Source of the DNA: Nostocoides sp.
GTDB lineage: Bacteria > Actinomycetota > Actinomycetes > Actinomycetales > Dermatophilaceae
DNA length: 64,000 nt
Assembly: GCA_016702415.1 (NCBI GenBank)
Contig: JADJEA010000001.1
Coordinates: 1,531,001-1,595,000, forward strand
Reading direction: 5' to 3'
Made by a program: the position numbers and the translations under genes. The notes under the pieces are model-generated. The model was not told the origin of the DNA. It saw only the letters and a program-made list of their open reading frames with translations, and did not search any database. Below, piece after piece: positions 53,165 to 61,247 of the stretch (within the stretch, counting starts at the first letter, position 1; the number at the start of each line of letters is the position of its first letter).

Positions 53165-53787
53165 CCCGCGCCCTGCTGATCGTCGACGTCCAGCCCGATT
53201 TCTGCGAAGGGGGCCGGCTCGCGGTCACCGGCGGCAATGCGGTCGCTGCGGCCGTCGCCGACCTGATCGCGGCCGGCGGGTACGACCTCATCGTCACTAG
53301 CCAGGACTGGCACGCGCCGGAGGGGGACAATGGTGGGCACTTCGCCGCCGCCCCGGATTATCGCGACACCTGGCCGGCCCACTGCGTCGCGGGGACCCCT
53401 GGTGCCGACCTCCACCCCGATGTGTCGGCGGCGCTCGCGGCCTCGACGGTCCCCGTGCTGCACGTGCGTAAGGGGCAGGACGCGCCCGCTTATAGCGCGT
53501 TCGAGGGGCGGACCGATGCGGGTACCGACCTGGCCCACGCGCTGCGCGACGCCCGCGTGCGGGAACTCGACGTCGTCGGCATCGCGACCGACCACTGCGT
53601 GCGGGCCTCCGCGCTCGACGCCGTCCGGGCCGGCCTCGACACCACGGTCCTCGCGGGGCTCCACGCCGGAGTCGCCGCAGACACCACGGCCGCGGCGATC
53701 GACGCACTGCTCGGTGCGGGCGTCACCATCGGCCGGCCGCTCACCCCCGAGCTGACGGGGCCCACCACGGAGGCCGAGGATGCCTGA
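53161..53787 (+). CDS. pncA: Nicotinamidase
   Basis: 208 residues. Catalytic Asp9 in LLIVDVQPDFC, metal-site SQDWHAPEGD and GGHF, Lys in VLHVRKGQD, and catalytic Cys in GIATDHCVRASA. It hydrolyses nicotinamide to nicotinate for PncB and would also activate pyrazinamide. Overlaps pncB by 4 bp and nrtR by 8 bp. Confidence 0.95.
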   Translation: MTRALLIVDVQPDFCEGGRLAVTGGNAVAAAVADLIAAGGYDLIVTSQDWHAPEGDNGGHFAAAPDYRDTWPAHCVAGTPGADLHPDVSAALAASTVPVLHVRKGQDAPAYSAFEGRTDAGTDLAHALRDARVRELDVVGIATDHCVRASALDAVRAGLDTTVLAGLHAGVAADTTAAAIDALLGAGVTIGRPLTPELTGPTTEAEDA

Positions 53788-54523
53788 GCGGGGGGAGGGC
53801 ACGGCATACGACGCACGGGTGTATCCACCGGTCGCCGTCACGGTCGATCTGTGCGTCTTCACCATCCGCTCGGGGGCCTTGCACGTGCTCCTGGTCGAGC
53901 GCGGCGAGGATCCGTTCGGGGGATTGTGGGCGCTCCCAGGCGGTTTCGTCGAGCCCCACGAGGACGCCGCCCAGGCCGCCGCCCGCGAACTCGCCGAGGA
54001 GACGGGGGTCGACTCCGGCTTCCACATCGAGCAGTTGGCGAGCTATTCGACGCCGGATCGGGATCCACGGATGCGGGTCGTCTCGATCGCCCATGTCGCC
54101 TTCGCCCCCGACCTGCCGGAGCCCGTGGCCGGGTCCGATGCGGCGACGGCGCGCTGGTGGGCGGTGGCCGACCTGCCGCTGGACGGAACCGAGACGCCCG
54201 CGCTGGAGCGTCTCGCCTTCGACCACGCGACGATCCTCGGCGATGGGGTCGAGAGGGTTCGGGCGAAACTCGAATACACCACTCTGGCAACGTCGTTCGT
54301 CGCGTCGCCGTTCACGCTCGGGGAACTCCACCGGGTGTATGCCGCCGTCTGGGGAACCCCACCCCACCGGGGCACCTTCATCCGGAAGGTCCTCTCCACG
54401 CCGGGCTTCGTCGAGTTGGCCGATGCCCCGTCCGGCCGGGCGAGCGGGGTCGGCCGCCCACCGACCGCGTTCTATGCGGCCGGTCCGGCGACCCATCTGC
54501 ATCCGGCGCTCCTGCGCGGCTGA
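53780..54523 (+). CDS. nrtR: NrtR, Nudix-related regulator of NAD metabolism
   Basis: 247 residues. The N-terminal Nudix-like domain keeps LPGGFVEPHEDAAQAAARELAEETGV, and the C-terminal winged helix (SPFTLGELHRVYAAVWGTPPHRGTFIRKVL) is specific to NrtR. These repressors release DNA on binding ADP-ribose or NAD-related ligands. As the last gene of pncB-pncA-nrtR it is expected to autoregulate. The Nudix box looks intact, so residual hydrolase activity is possible. Confidence 0.9.
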   Translation: MPERGEGTAYDARVYPPVAVTVDLCVFTIRSGALHVLLVERGEDPFGGLWALPGGFVEPHEDAAQAAARELAEETGVDSGFHIEQLASYSTPDRDPRMRVVSIAHVAFAPDLPEPVAGSDAATARWWAVADLPLDGTETPALERLAFDHATILGDGVERVRAKLEYTTLATSFVASPFTLGELHRVYAAVWGTPPHRGTFIRKVLSTPGFVELADAPSGRASGVGRPPTAFYAAGPATHLHPALLRG

Positions 54524-54623
54524 CCGACGACGCCCGCGCACGGCAGGCCCATCGCGCGAATCGGGGCGAACTCACAGGTCGGACCCAGGTGACTCCCAGC
54601 GCCGGGGAGCATAGTGTGGTGGT

Positions 54624-54750
54624 GCGCACCCGAGGGACCGGGTGCGACACCCACGGCGATGCGGCTACATCCTGCAAACCCCTCCCTCCGCAGGGGCTGC
54701 ATCGCCCTCGATCGGGCCGGCTCCCCCTCGCCGGCCCGATCGTCTTTTCT
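54624..54750 (+). ncRNA. Probable 6C small RNA
   Basis: Two hairpins with C-rich loops: GATGCGGC (54658-54665) pairs with GCTGCATC (54696-54703) around an inner CCTGC/GCAGG stem whose loop is AAACCCCTCCCTCC; then a 13-bp stem CGATCGGGCCGGC (54709-54721) with loop TCCCCCTC, followed by TCTTTTCT. This two-hairpin, C-rich-loop layout ending in a terminator is that of the actinobacterial 6C RNA, whose C-loops pair with G-rich ribosome-binding sites. A first small stem CACCCG/CGGGTG is at 54628-54645; TAGTGT at 54612-54617 is a possible -10. Exact ends are inferred. Confidence 0.7.
54709..54750 (+). terminator. Intrinsic terminator of the small RNA
   Basis: Perfect 13-bp GC-rich stem (54709-54721 with 54730-54742), 8-nt loop, then a T-rich tail TCTTTTCT. 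It is the only classical intrinsic terminator visible in the window and also forms the 3' hairpin of the 6C RNA. Confidence 0.9.
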
Positions 54751-54842
54751 CCGGCACACGTCCGCGGTGACGTGGGGTCGGCCCCTGACGTATGCCGACA
54801 CCACTGGTGCGCCCGATGGCCCTGGTGTCTCTGAGGAGGATG

Positions 54843-54857
54843 GGGCACAATGTGCCC
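54843..54857. promoter_or_regulatory. 15-bp palindrome upstream of the DUF3145 gene
   Basis: GGGCACAATGTGCCC is perfect (arms GGGCAC and GTGCCC, centre AAT) and contains CACAAT as a possible -10, 68 bp before the DUF3145 ATG. The remaining stretch 54751-54924 holds one 8-mer copy (54790) and no other gene. Confidence 0.5.
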
Positions 54858-54924
54858 AGCGAACACTCGTGATCCATGTGCGCGGCGTTGGGGAAGACGT
54901 CCATCGCACACCAGGAGGATCGGG

Positions 54925-55440
54925 ATGTCCGTCACTAGCTCGCGTGCCACCACGCGCGGGGTCGTGTTCATTCACTCGACCCCCGCTGCGCTGTGCCCGC
55001 ACATCACCTGGGCGCTCGAAAGCGTCCTCGAACGGCGGGTGTCCGTCGAGTGGATCGACCAGCCCGCCGCCCCTGGCCAGAAGCGTGGCGAACTCTCCTG
55101 GGCCGCGCGCCCCGGCACGGGGGCGAGCCTGACGAGCGCGCTGCGCCCGATGACCAGCATCCGTTTCGAGGTCACCGAGGAGCCCAGCCCCGGACTCAAC
55201 GGCTCCCGCTGGTCTCACACCCCCCGCCTCGGGCTGCACCACGCGTGGATGGCGCCCAACGGCGACGCCATGGTCGGCGAGGGGCAGCTCAAGGAGGTCA
55301 TGGCGTCGGCGCGTGAGACCGGGGAGGACATTGCCGACCTCCTCGACAGCCTGCTCGGGACGCCGTGGGACCACGAGTTGGAGGTCTTCCGCTACGCCGG
55401 CGAGGGCGTCGCGGTGCGCTGGCTGCACAAGGTCGGCTAA
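54925..55440 (+). CDS. DUF3145 family protein
   Basis: 171 residues: VVFIHSTPAALCPHITWALESVL, LNGSRWSHTPRLGLHHAWMAPNGDAMVGE and a C-terminal EVFRYAGEGVAVRWLHKV match this actinobacteria-restricted family of unknown function, which commonly sits near fabF as here. AGGAGG (54913-54918) 6 nt before the ATG sets the start. Convergent with fabF; the intervening 212 bp hold the first inverted 8-mer pair. Confidence 0.9.
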   Translation: MSVTSSRATTRGVVFIHSTPAALCPHITWALESVLERRVSVEWIDQPAAPGQKRGELSWAARPGTGASLTSALRPMTSIRFEVTEEPSPGLNGSRWSHTPRLGLHHAWMAPNGDAMVGEGQLKEVMASARETGEDIADLLDSLLGTPWDHELEVFRYAGEGVAVRWLHKVG

Positions 55441-55555
55441 CCGGCTAGTCGGCTGACCGGCCCGCCGGCCGGCTACTCGGCGAACCGGGCCCGCCGGCCT
55501 GCCGCAGGGACCCCGGCCACCCGACGAGGGCGCCGGACCCCGGGCTACACCTTCC

Positions 55556-55584
55556 GTATGCCGCCCGCCTCCTCCGCGGCATAC
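55556..55584. terminator. Inverted pair of the 8-mer between convergent genes
   Basis: GTATGCCGC (55556-55564) and GCGGCATAC (55576-55584) form a perfect 9-bp stem with an 11-nt loop, between the stops of the DUF3145 gene and fabF. This is the position where DNA-uptake sequences of Neisseria and Haemophilus form terminators. The T-tract is absent. Confidence 0.75.
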
Positions 55585-55652
55585 CCCCAGGTCAGCGCGC
55601 TGCCGCCGGACGGGGTGCCGCGTTGCTGGAGCCGGGGGTCCGCCCCGGGGCG

Positions 55653-56903
55653 TCAGATGCTCTTGACGGCGAAGGCGACGTTGTGGCCACCGAAGCCGAA
55701 GGAGTTGTTGAGCGCCGCGATATCGCCGTCGGGGAGGGTCCTGACCTCCCCGCGGATGACGTCGAGGTCGATCTCGGGATCGAGATTGTCGAGGTTGATC
55801 GTCGCGGGAGCGAGCCGGTGGTGCACGGCAAGGATGGTCAGCACGCCCTCCAGCGCCCCGGCCGCACCGAGCAGGTGGCCGGTCATCGACTTGGTGGCGC
55901 TGACCGGCATACCGTCGGCGTCGGCGCCGAAGGCCCGGCGAATCGCGTTGGCCTCGGCGACATCGCCGACCGGGGTCGAGGTCGCATGGGCGTTGATGTG
56001 GACGACGTCGCGCGGGGTCAGGCCGGCCCGGGAGACCGCCTCGACCATGGCTCGCGATGCGCCCGCGCCCTCGGGTTCGGGGGCCGCGATGTGATGGGAG
56101 TCGGCGCTCATCCCCAGCCCGGCGAATTCGGCATAGATCCGCGCGCCCCGGGCCTTGGCGTGCGCCTCGGACTCCAGGACGATGACCGCCGCACCCTCGC
56201 CCATGACGAACCCGTCGCGCGCGGTGTCATAGGGCCGGGAGGCCCGGGTGGGGTCGTCATTGCGCTTCGAGAGCGCCTGCATCGCCGTGAACCCGCCGAT
56301 GCACAAGGGGTGCATGGCACCCTCGGCCCCGCCGGCGACGACCACATCGGCGCGGCCGCTGCGGATCATGTCGGCGGCGAAGCCCATCGACTCGGCCCCG
56401 GATGCGCAGGCGGAGACGATCGTATGCGCGCCCGCCCGCGCCCCAAGGTCGAGCGAGACATTGCCGCTCGCCGAGTTGGGCATGAGCATGGGGACGGCCA
56501 GCGGGAAGATCCGGCGGGGACCCTTCTCCCGAAGGTTCTCCCATTGGTCGATCAGGGTCCAGACACCGCCGATGCCGGTGCCGATGACGACACCGAGCCG
56601 CTCCGGCTCCACCTCGGGGGCGCCGGCGTCGGCCCACGCCTCCCGGGAGGCGATCATCGCGTACTGCGCGTTCGGGTCCAGCCGGCGGATCTCCACCCGG
56701 CTGAGGACCTGGTCGGCCGGCGTGTGCACCGGCGCCCCGATCGTGACCGGCAGGGCGTAGGTCTCCACCCAGTCGTAGGTCAGCGTGCGCACGCCGGAGG
56801 TGCCGGCGAGGATCGCCGCCCAGGTCGACGGGACGTCACCGCCGAGCGGTGTCGTCGCCCCGAGTCCGGTAACGACGACCTTGACGTCGGGTGCAGCGGT
56901 CAT
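55653..56903 (-). CDS. fabF: Beta-ketoacyl-ACP synthase II (FabF)
   Basis: 416 residues. Nucleophile Cys in VSACASGAESMG, His in INAHATSTPVGD and ATKSMTGHLLGAAGA, with NNSFGFGGHN at the C-terminus. Elongating condensing enzyme of type II fatty acid synthesis. It is the last gene of fasR-fabD-fabH-acpP-fabF (minus strand), with an inverted 8-mer pair between acpP and fabF. Confidence 0.96.
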   Translation of the reverse strand: MTAAPDVKVVVTGLGATTPLGGDVPSTWAAILAGTSGVRTLTYDWVETYALPVTIGAPVHTPADQVLSRVEIRRLDPNAQYAMIASREAWADAGAPEVEPERLGVVIGTGIGGVWTLIDQWENLREKGPRRIFPLAVPMLMPNSASGNVSLDLGARAGAHTIVSACASGAESMGFAADMIRSGRADVVVAGGAEGAMHPLCIGGFTAMQALSKRNDDPTRASRPYDTARDGFVMGEGAAVIVLESEAHAKARGARIYAEFAGLGMSADSHHIAAPEPEGAGASRAMVEAVSRAGLTPRDVVHINAHATSTPVGDVAEANAIRRAFGADADGMPVSATKSMTGHLLGAAGALEGVLTILAVHHRLAPATINLDNLDPEIDLDVIRGEVRTLPDGDIAALNNSFGFGGHNVAFAVKSI

Positions 56904-56933
56904 GTGCGGCGCTCCTGAGGGTGGGGAGGGGGC

Positions 56934-56966
56934 CTCGGCATACCAACCCCGAGGGGGTATGCCGAG
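56934..56966. terminator. Inverted pair of the 8-mer between acpP and fabF
   Basis: CTCGGCATACC (56934-56944) pairs perfectly with GGTATGCCGAG (56956-56966) around an 11-nt loop; an alternative inner pairing CCCC/GGGG is possible. It lies between two genes of the same operon, so it would attenuate or set the acpP:fabF ratio rather than end the operon. Both arms contain the 8-mer. Confidence 0.8.
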
Positions 56967-57056
56967 ACCAGGGTTGTGGGGACCGGGCTGGGGATCCCCC
57001 GCCCGCCGTTGCGCAGGTGGGGGAGCCCACGACCCCGGTCGACCCCTCGGGCTGGG

Positions 57057-57305
57057 TCAGCCCTGGGCGTTCTGGATGAAGCGGACGGCGTCGCCGACGG
57101 TGGTGAGGTTCTTGACCTCGTCGTCGGGGATGCGGACGCCGAAGGCTTCCTCGGCGTTGACGACGATCGTCATCATCGACAGCGAGTCGATGTCGAGGTC
57201 GTCGGTGAAGGACTTGTCCATCTGGACGTCGCCGACATCGAGGCCGGTCTCCTCGTTGACGATATTGGCGAGACCCTCGAGGATCTCCTGCTCGGTCTGA
57301 GCCAT
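57057..57305 (-). CDS. acpP: Acyl carrier protein
   Basis: 82 residues, acidic, with phosphopantetheine Ser in DDLDIDSLSMM. AAGGAG lies just upstream of the ATG, an unusually strong site in keeping with ACP abundance. Between fabH and fabF. Confidence 0.96.
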   Translation of the reverse strand: MAQTEQEILEGLANIVNEETGLDVGDVQMDKSFTDDLDIDSLSMMTIVVNAEEAFGVRIPDDEVKNLTTVGDAVRFIQNAQG

Positions 57306-57374
57306 TGGTTTTCTCCTTGTCGTGGAACGGAATCTATTGCGGCCCGAGTTCACCCGTGGGCCACCGGGAGCGGG

Positions 57375-58406
57375 TCAGGGCAGTTCGACGACCTGCGCGG
57401 CATACACCAGCCCGGCACCGAAGCCGATCTGGAGGGCGAGGCCGCCGTGCGGGACGAGGCCCTCGCGCAGCAGTCGTTCCGTCGCGAGGGGGATCGACGC
57501 GGCCGAGGTGTTGGCGGTGGTCGCGATGTCGCGGGCGACGACGATGTCCTTGGGCAGCTTGAGCTGCTTGAGCATCGCGTCGATGATGCGCATATTGGCC
57601 TGGTGGGGGATGAATGCGTCGAGGTCGCTCGGCTTGACGCCCGCCGCCTCCATCGCGCGCTGGGCGACCGGAGCCATGCCCCAGACGGCCCACCGGAAAA
57701 CCTTGTGGCCCTCCATCTTGATCGCGGGCCAGGCCACGCCTTCGCGGCCGCGCAACTCGACCCACGACTCACGCTGCTGGATCGTCGACCAGCTGTCTCC
57801 TTCGGAGCCCCACACGGTCGCCCCGATGCCGGTGTGGTCGCTGCGGCCGATGACGGCCGCTCCCGCGCCGTCGCCGAAGATGAAGGCCGTGCTCCGGTCG
57901 GTGAAGTCGGTGAAGTCGGTGAGCTTCTCCACGCCGACGACCAGGACATTGGTCGCACTCCCGCCGCGGACCATGTCGGAGGCGAGTGACACGGCATGGC
58001 AGTAGCCCGCGCACGCCGCGGAAATATCGAATGCGGCACACCGCAGGTCGAGCCGGTCGGCGAGCAGGGGCGCCGCGGCGGGGGTTTGGTAGGGGTGGGT
58101 CACCGTCGCCATGATGATCGCGTCGATCTCGGACTGGTCGAGTCCGGCCATGGCGATGGCGTCCTTGGCCGCGGCATACGACATGTCGACGACGGTCTCG
58201 TCGGGCCGGGCGAAGCGCCGCTCGACGATCCCGGAGCGCTCCTGGATCCACGCGTCGGAGGACTGGATCGCCTCGACGATTTCGGAGTTGGGCACGACCC
58301 GCTCGGGTCGGTACCCGCCCACGCCGAGGATGCGGGACCCGGGGGACCCGGTCGCTCGCTTGATCTTGCCGGTCCCCTTGGGGGAGAAGATTCTCGGCCG
58401 CTTCAT
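57375..58406 (-). CDS. fabH: Beta-ketoacyl-ACP synthase III (FabH)
   Basis: 343 residues. Catalytic Cys in DISAACAGYCHAVSLASDM, His in FIPHQANMRIID and Asn in TTANTSAASIPLA. Starts synthesis from acetyl- or branched acyl-CoA and malonyl-ACP. The N-terminal 20 residues (KRPRIFSPKGTGKIKRA) are a lineage extension. ATG overlaps the fabD stop. Confidence 0.95.
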   Translation of the reverse strand: MKRPRIFSPKGTGKIKRATGSPGSRILGVGGYRPERVVPNSEIVEAIQSSDAWIQERSGIVERRFARPDETVVDMSYAAAKDAIAMAGLDQSEIDAIIMATVTHPYQTPAAAPLLADRLDLRCAAFDISAACAGYCHAVSLASDMVRGGSATNVLVVGVEKLTDFTDFTDRSTAFIFGDGAGAAVIGRSDHTGIGATVWGSEGDSWSTIQQRESWVELRGREGVAWPAIKMEGHKVFRWAVWGMAPVAQRAMEAAGVKPSDLDAFIPHQANMRIIDAMLKQLKLPKDIVVARDIATTANTSAASIPLATERLLREGLVPHGGLALQIGFGAGLVYAAQVVELP

Positions 58407-59344
58407 CGCGCGTCGCCTTCGGTTGTGGTGGAGGTGTGGTCGCGCATCAGGCGCGTTGCGGCGTCGAGATCGTCCGGCGTCTTGACGGCCAGGGTCGCCA
58501 CGGCCTTCATCCCGCGTTTGGCCAGCCCGACCAGGGTGCCCGCGGGGGCGAGTTCGATCAGCGCGGTGACCCCGGCGGCGACCATCGCGTCCATGCACGC
58601 ATCCCAGCGGACGGGGTTGGTCACCTGCGAGACCAACCGGTTGAGGATCTCGGACCCGTCGGTGAGGGCGGCCCCGTCACGATTGGACAGGACGGGTATG
58701 CCGGCCGCCCGCGCCGGGAGGGTGGCCGCGAGGTCGGCGAGACCGGGGACGGCGGGGGCCATATGGGCGGTGTGGAAGGCGCCTGCCACCTTGAGGGGGA
58801 TGACCCTGGCCCGGGCGGGTGGGTTGGCGGCCAGGGCGGCGAGTTGCTCCAGGGTGCCCGCGGCGACGATCTGTCCGGCGCCATTGCGATTGGCCGGGGT
58901 CAGGCCCATCGACTCGAGGGCGGCGACGACCTCGTCGGGGTCACCACCGAGGACCGCGCTCATTCCGGTGGGGGTGACGGCGCTGGCCGCGGCCATCCCG
59001 CGGGCGCGGGTGGCGACGAAGGTCAGGGCCTCGGTCTCGGTGAGGGCGCCCGCGGCGGCCGTGGCGGTGATCTCCCCGACGGAGTGACCGGCCAGCAGGC
59101 CGGGGGCGGCAGCGGGGGTGGGGAGGGCGGCATACGTCAGTAGGCCGGCGGCGACGATGAGCGGCTGGGCGACGGCGGTGTCCTTGATGGTCTCCTCGTC
59201 GGAGGTGGTCCCGTGGGCGACCAGGTCGATCCCGACCGCCTCGGACCACGTCTCGAGCCGGTCGCGCAGCCCAGGCAACTCCAGCCACGCGGAGAGGAAG
59301 CCGGGTGTCTGGGAGCCCTGTCCGGGGCAGACGATTGCGAGCAC
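58403..59344 (-). CDS. fabD: Malonyl-CoA:ACP transacylase (FabD)
   Basis: 313 residues. LAIVCPGQGSQTPGFL at the N-terminus, catalytic Ser in AGHSVGEIT, and GAFHTAHM with the catalytic His. Loads malonate onto ACP. I start at the GTG that gives VLAIVCPGQ; a GTG three codons earlier and an ATG at 59398 are in frame and cannot be excluded. First gene of the fab operon after fasR. Confidence 0.93.
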   Translation of the reverse strand: MLAIVCPGQGSQTPGFLSAWLELPGLRDRLETWSEAVGIDLVAHGTTSDEETIKDTAVAQPLIVAAGLLTYAALPTPAAAPGLLAGHSVGEITATAAAGALTETEALTFVATRARGMAAASAVTPTGMSAVLGGDPDEVVAALESMGLTPANRNGAGQIVAAGTLEQLAALAANPPARARVIPLKVAGAFHTAHMAPAVPGLADLAATLPARAAGIPVLSNRDGAALTDGSEILNRLVSQVTNPVRWDACMDAMVAAGVTALIELAPAGTLVGLAKRGMKAVATLAVKTPDDLDAATRLMRDHTSTTTEGDAR

Positions 59345-59423
59345 GTTCTCCACTGTCCCGCACGGGCCGATGGCGGCGTGGCTGCGAAGCCCATGCATAA
59401 GTCGCCCGAGATTTGGAGGAAAG

Positions 59424-60605
59424 CTACAACCGGGCGGCAAGCCGAGCGAACCGGATGGCGAGGTGGACCGTGTCCCCCTCGTGCGGATCGGTCAGGTCGT
59501 AGCCGGTGGTTTCGGCGATCCGGCCGAGGCGGTATCTCACGGTGTTGGCGTGGACGAACAGCCGCCGGGCGGTGGCCTCGAGCGACCGGCCCGTCTCCAG
59601 ATAGGCCGCCGCGGTGTCGAGGAGGTGGCCCGATGGGCTCTGCGCGAGCGGGCGCGCGATCCGCGAGATGAGGGCATTGCGGGCCGGCAGGTCACCCAGG
59701 AGGGCGCGCTCGCCGAGGAGGTCCTCGGCCGACACCGGTCGCGGAGCATCCGGCCAGGCCGCCGCCGCACTGTGACCGGAGATCGCCGCGCGCGCCGACC
59801 GTCCCGCCGCGAAGAGGTGGGGGACGGTCGGGCCGACGACGATCGGGCCGTCCCCGAACTCCTCGGAGAGGGTGCGCGCATCGCGCATCGCGTCATCGGT
59901 CCCGCCGACCAGAGCGATGACCCGTCCGGCCTGGACCGCGGCGAGGAGGTGCAGCCGATGCCGGGCGGCGGCTCGGTGGACGCGGTCGAGGACGTATGCC
60001 GGGTCGCTGGGGACGCCATTGGGCGGCGGCGCAGGTGTGGCCGCGATGACGGCGACCCGGGTCGTGGCGCCCCACCCGAGCGCCGAGGCGCGTGAGGTCA
60101 TCGCGTCGTCGGCGTCACCGCGCAAGATGGCGTCGACGACGAGCGCCTCGAGCCGGGCGTCCCAGGCGCCGCGCTGCTCGGCAGCACCCGCATAGATGTG
60201 GGCCGCCCGGAAGGCGACCTCACGGCTGTAGCGGAGCATCGCCTCGCGCAGCCGTGGGGCTGCCTCCTCCCCGACGAGGGCGGCGCTGCGGTCCTCGACA
60301 ACGTCGACGACGGACCGGATCAGGTCGAGAGTTTGACGGAGCGTGATCGAGCGGGTCAGGGCGCGTGGGGCGGCCTCGAAGACGGCCACCCCCGCGTCCT
60401 CGGCGCGCAGGTCGCCACCGAGCCATCCGACGAAGTTGCGGATCCCGGAGTCGGCGACGAGGGCGACGGAGGCGCGCTCGTGGGCGGTCAATGCGGCATA
60501 CCACTCATGCCGGGCCTCCAACTCGGCCATCGCCGCCCGGGTCAGCTCCGCGGTGTTGCGGGCGACGAGTTCGCGGTCGGCGGTCGGCAGGTTCGGAGCC
60601 GTCAC
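59424..60605 (-). CDS. fasR: FasR-type transcriptional activator (PucR C-terminal HTH)
   Basis: 393 residues. A GGDEF-like central region and the C-terminal PucR helix-turn-helix (LLDTAAAYLETGRSLEATARRLFVHANTVRYRLGRI). Adjacent to fabD in actinobacteria, where FasR activates the fab (or fas) operon in response to long-chain acyl-CoA. Leaderless-type start: TAGAGT, 6 nt, GTG. 79 bp separate it from fabD, enough for a separate operator. Confidence 0.9.
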   Translation of the reverse strand: MTAPNLPTADRELVARNTAELTRAAMAELEARHEWYAALTAHERASVALVADSGIRNFVGWLGGDLRAEDAGVAVFEAAPRALTRSITLRQTLDLIRSVVDVVEDRSAALVGEEAAPRLREAMLRYSREVAFRAAHIYAGAAEQRGAWDARLEALVVDAILRGDADDAMTSRASALGWGATTRVAVIAATPAPPPNGVPSDPAYVLDRVHRAAARHRLHLLAAVQAGRVIALVGGTDDAMRDARTLSEEFGDGPIVVGPTVPHLFAAGRSARAAISGHSAAAAWPDAPRPVSAEDLLGERALLGDLPARNALISRIARPLAQSPSGHLLDTAAAYLETGRSLEATARRLFVHANTVRYRLGRIAETTGYDLTDPHEGDTVHLAIRFARLAARL

Positions 60606-60717
60606 GCGCTCACTCTATTTGTGCATGGGCAACAAAACTGGCGGACGGCACCCGGCCCGCGACGGACTGCCCCTATCCTGGCGTGCGGTAGAGGGAGATT
60701 CAGAGGAGAGGGATCGC

Positions 60718-61245
60718 ATGCTCGTCAAGTCCACCGCACTCGTGGCCGCCGCACTTCTCGCCGTTGCGGGGTGCTCTTCCTCCGGTGGCACGTCCACGTC
60801 CGCGACCTCGGGCGGCGGGCAGACGTCGGGGCAGAACGCGACGGGACAGTCGTCAGGTCAGTCATCAACGACCGAGTCCGCCAGCACCTCCGCCGCCGAG
60901 TCGAGCACGTCCACGTCCGCCGGCGGCGGGACCGCCGGAGGGTCGGTCTCGCCGCGGGGAGCTGCCTCGCCGGAGTGCCAGGCGATGTCGACGATTCTGT
61001 CCGGCCTGACCACGGTCGGCCTCAAGGCCGCGACAGGCACGGTCGCTCAGAGCGACGTCGATGCGATCTTCACCGATGAGGCGGTCAAGGCGGTGCCGGC
61101 CGATGCGCAATCCGCGCTGGCCGCCGTCCGCGACATCAGTGGCCGCCTGGTCGGCAAGAACCAGCAGGACGCGTCGGCGATGCTTGGGGACTGGACGCAG
61201 CCGTTCGAGAACTTCACGAACGCGACGATGTCGGTCTGCTCGTAG
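60718..61245 (+). CDS. Ser/Thr-rich lipoprotein
   Basis: 175 residues. Signal MLVKSTALVAAALLAVAGC with lipobox LAVAGC, a Ser/Thr/Gly linker to about residue 85, then a small helical domain (ECQAMSTILSGLTTVGLKAA to the end) with two cysteines (Cys near 87 and the penultimate Cys). Function unknown. GAGGAGAGGG before the ATG; TATCCT at 60674-60679 is a possible -10 with a real leader, unlike most genes here. Divergent from fasR, convergent with argG (2 bp between stops). Confidence 0.75.
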   Translation: MLVKSTALVAAALLAVAGCSSSGGTSTSATSGGGQTSGQNATGQSSGQSSTTESASTSAAESSTSTSAGGGTAGGSVSPRGAASPECQAMSTILSGLTTVGLKAATGTVAQSDVDAIFTDEAVKAVPADAQSALAAVRDISGRLVGKNQQDASAMLGDWTQPFENFTNATMSVCS

Positions 61246-61247
61246 CC

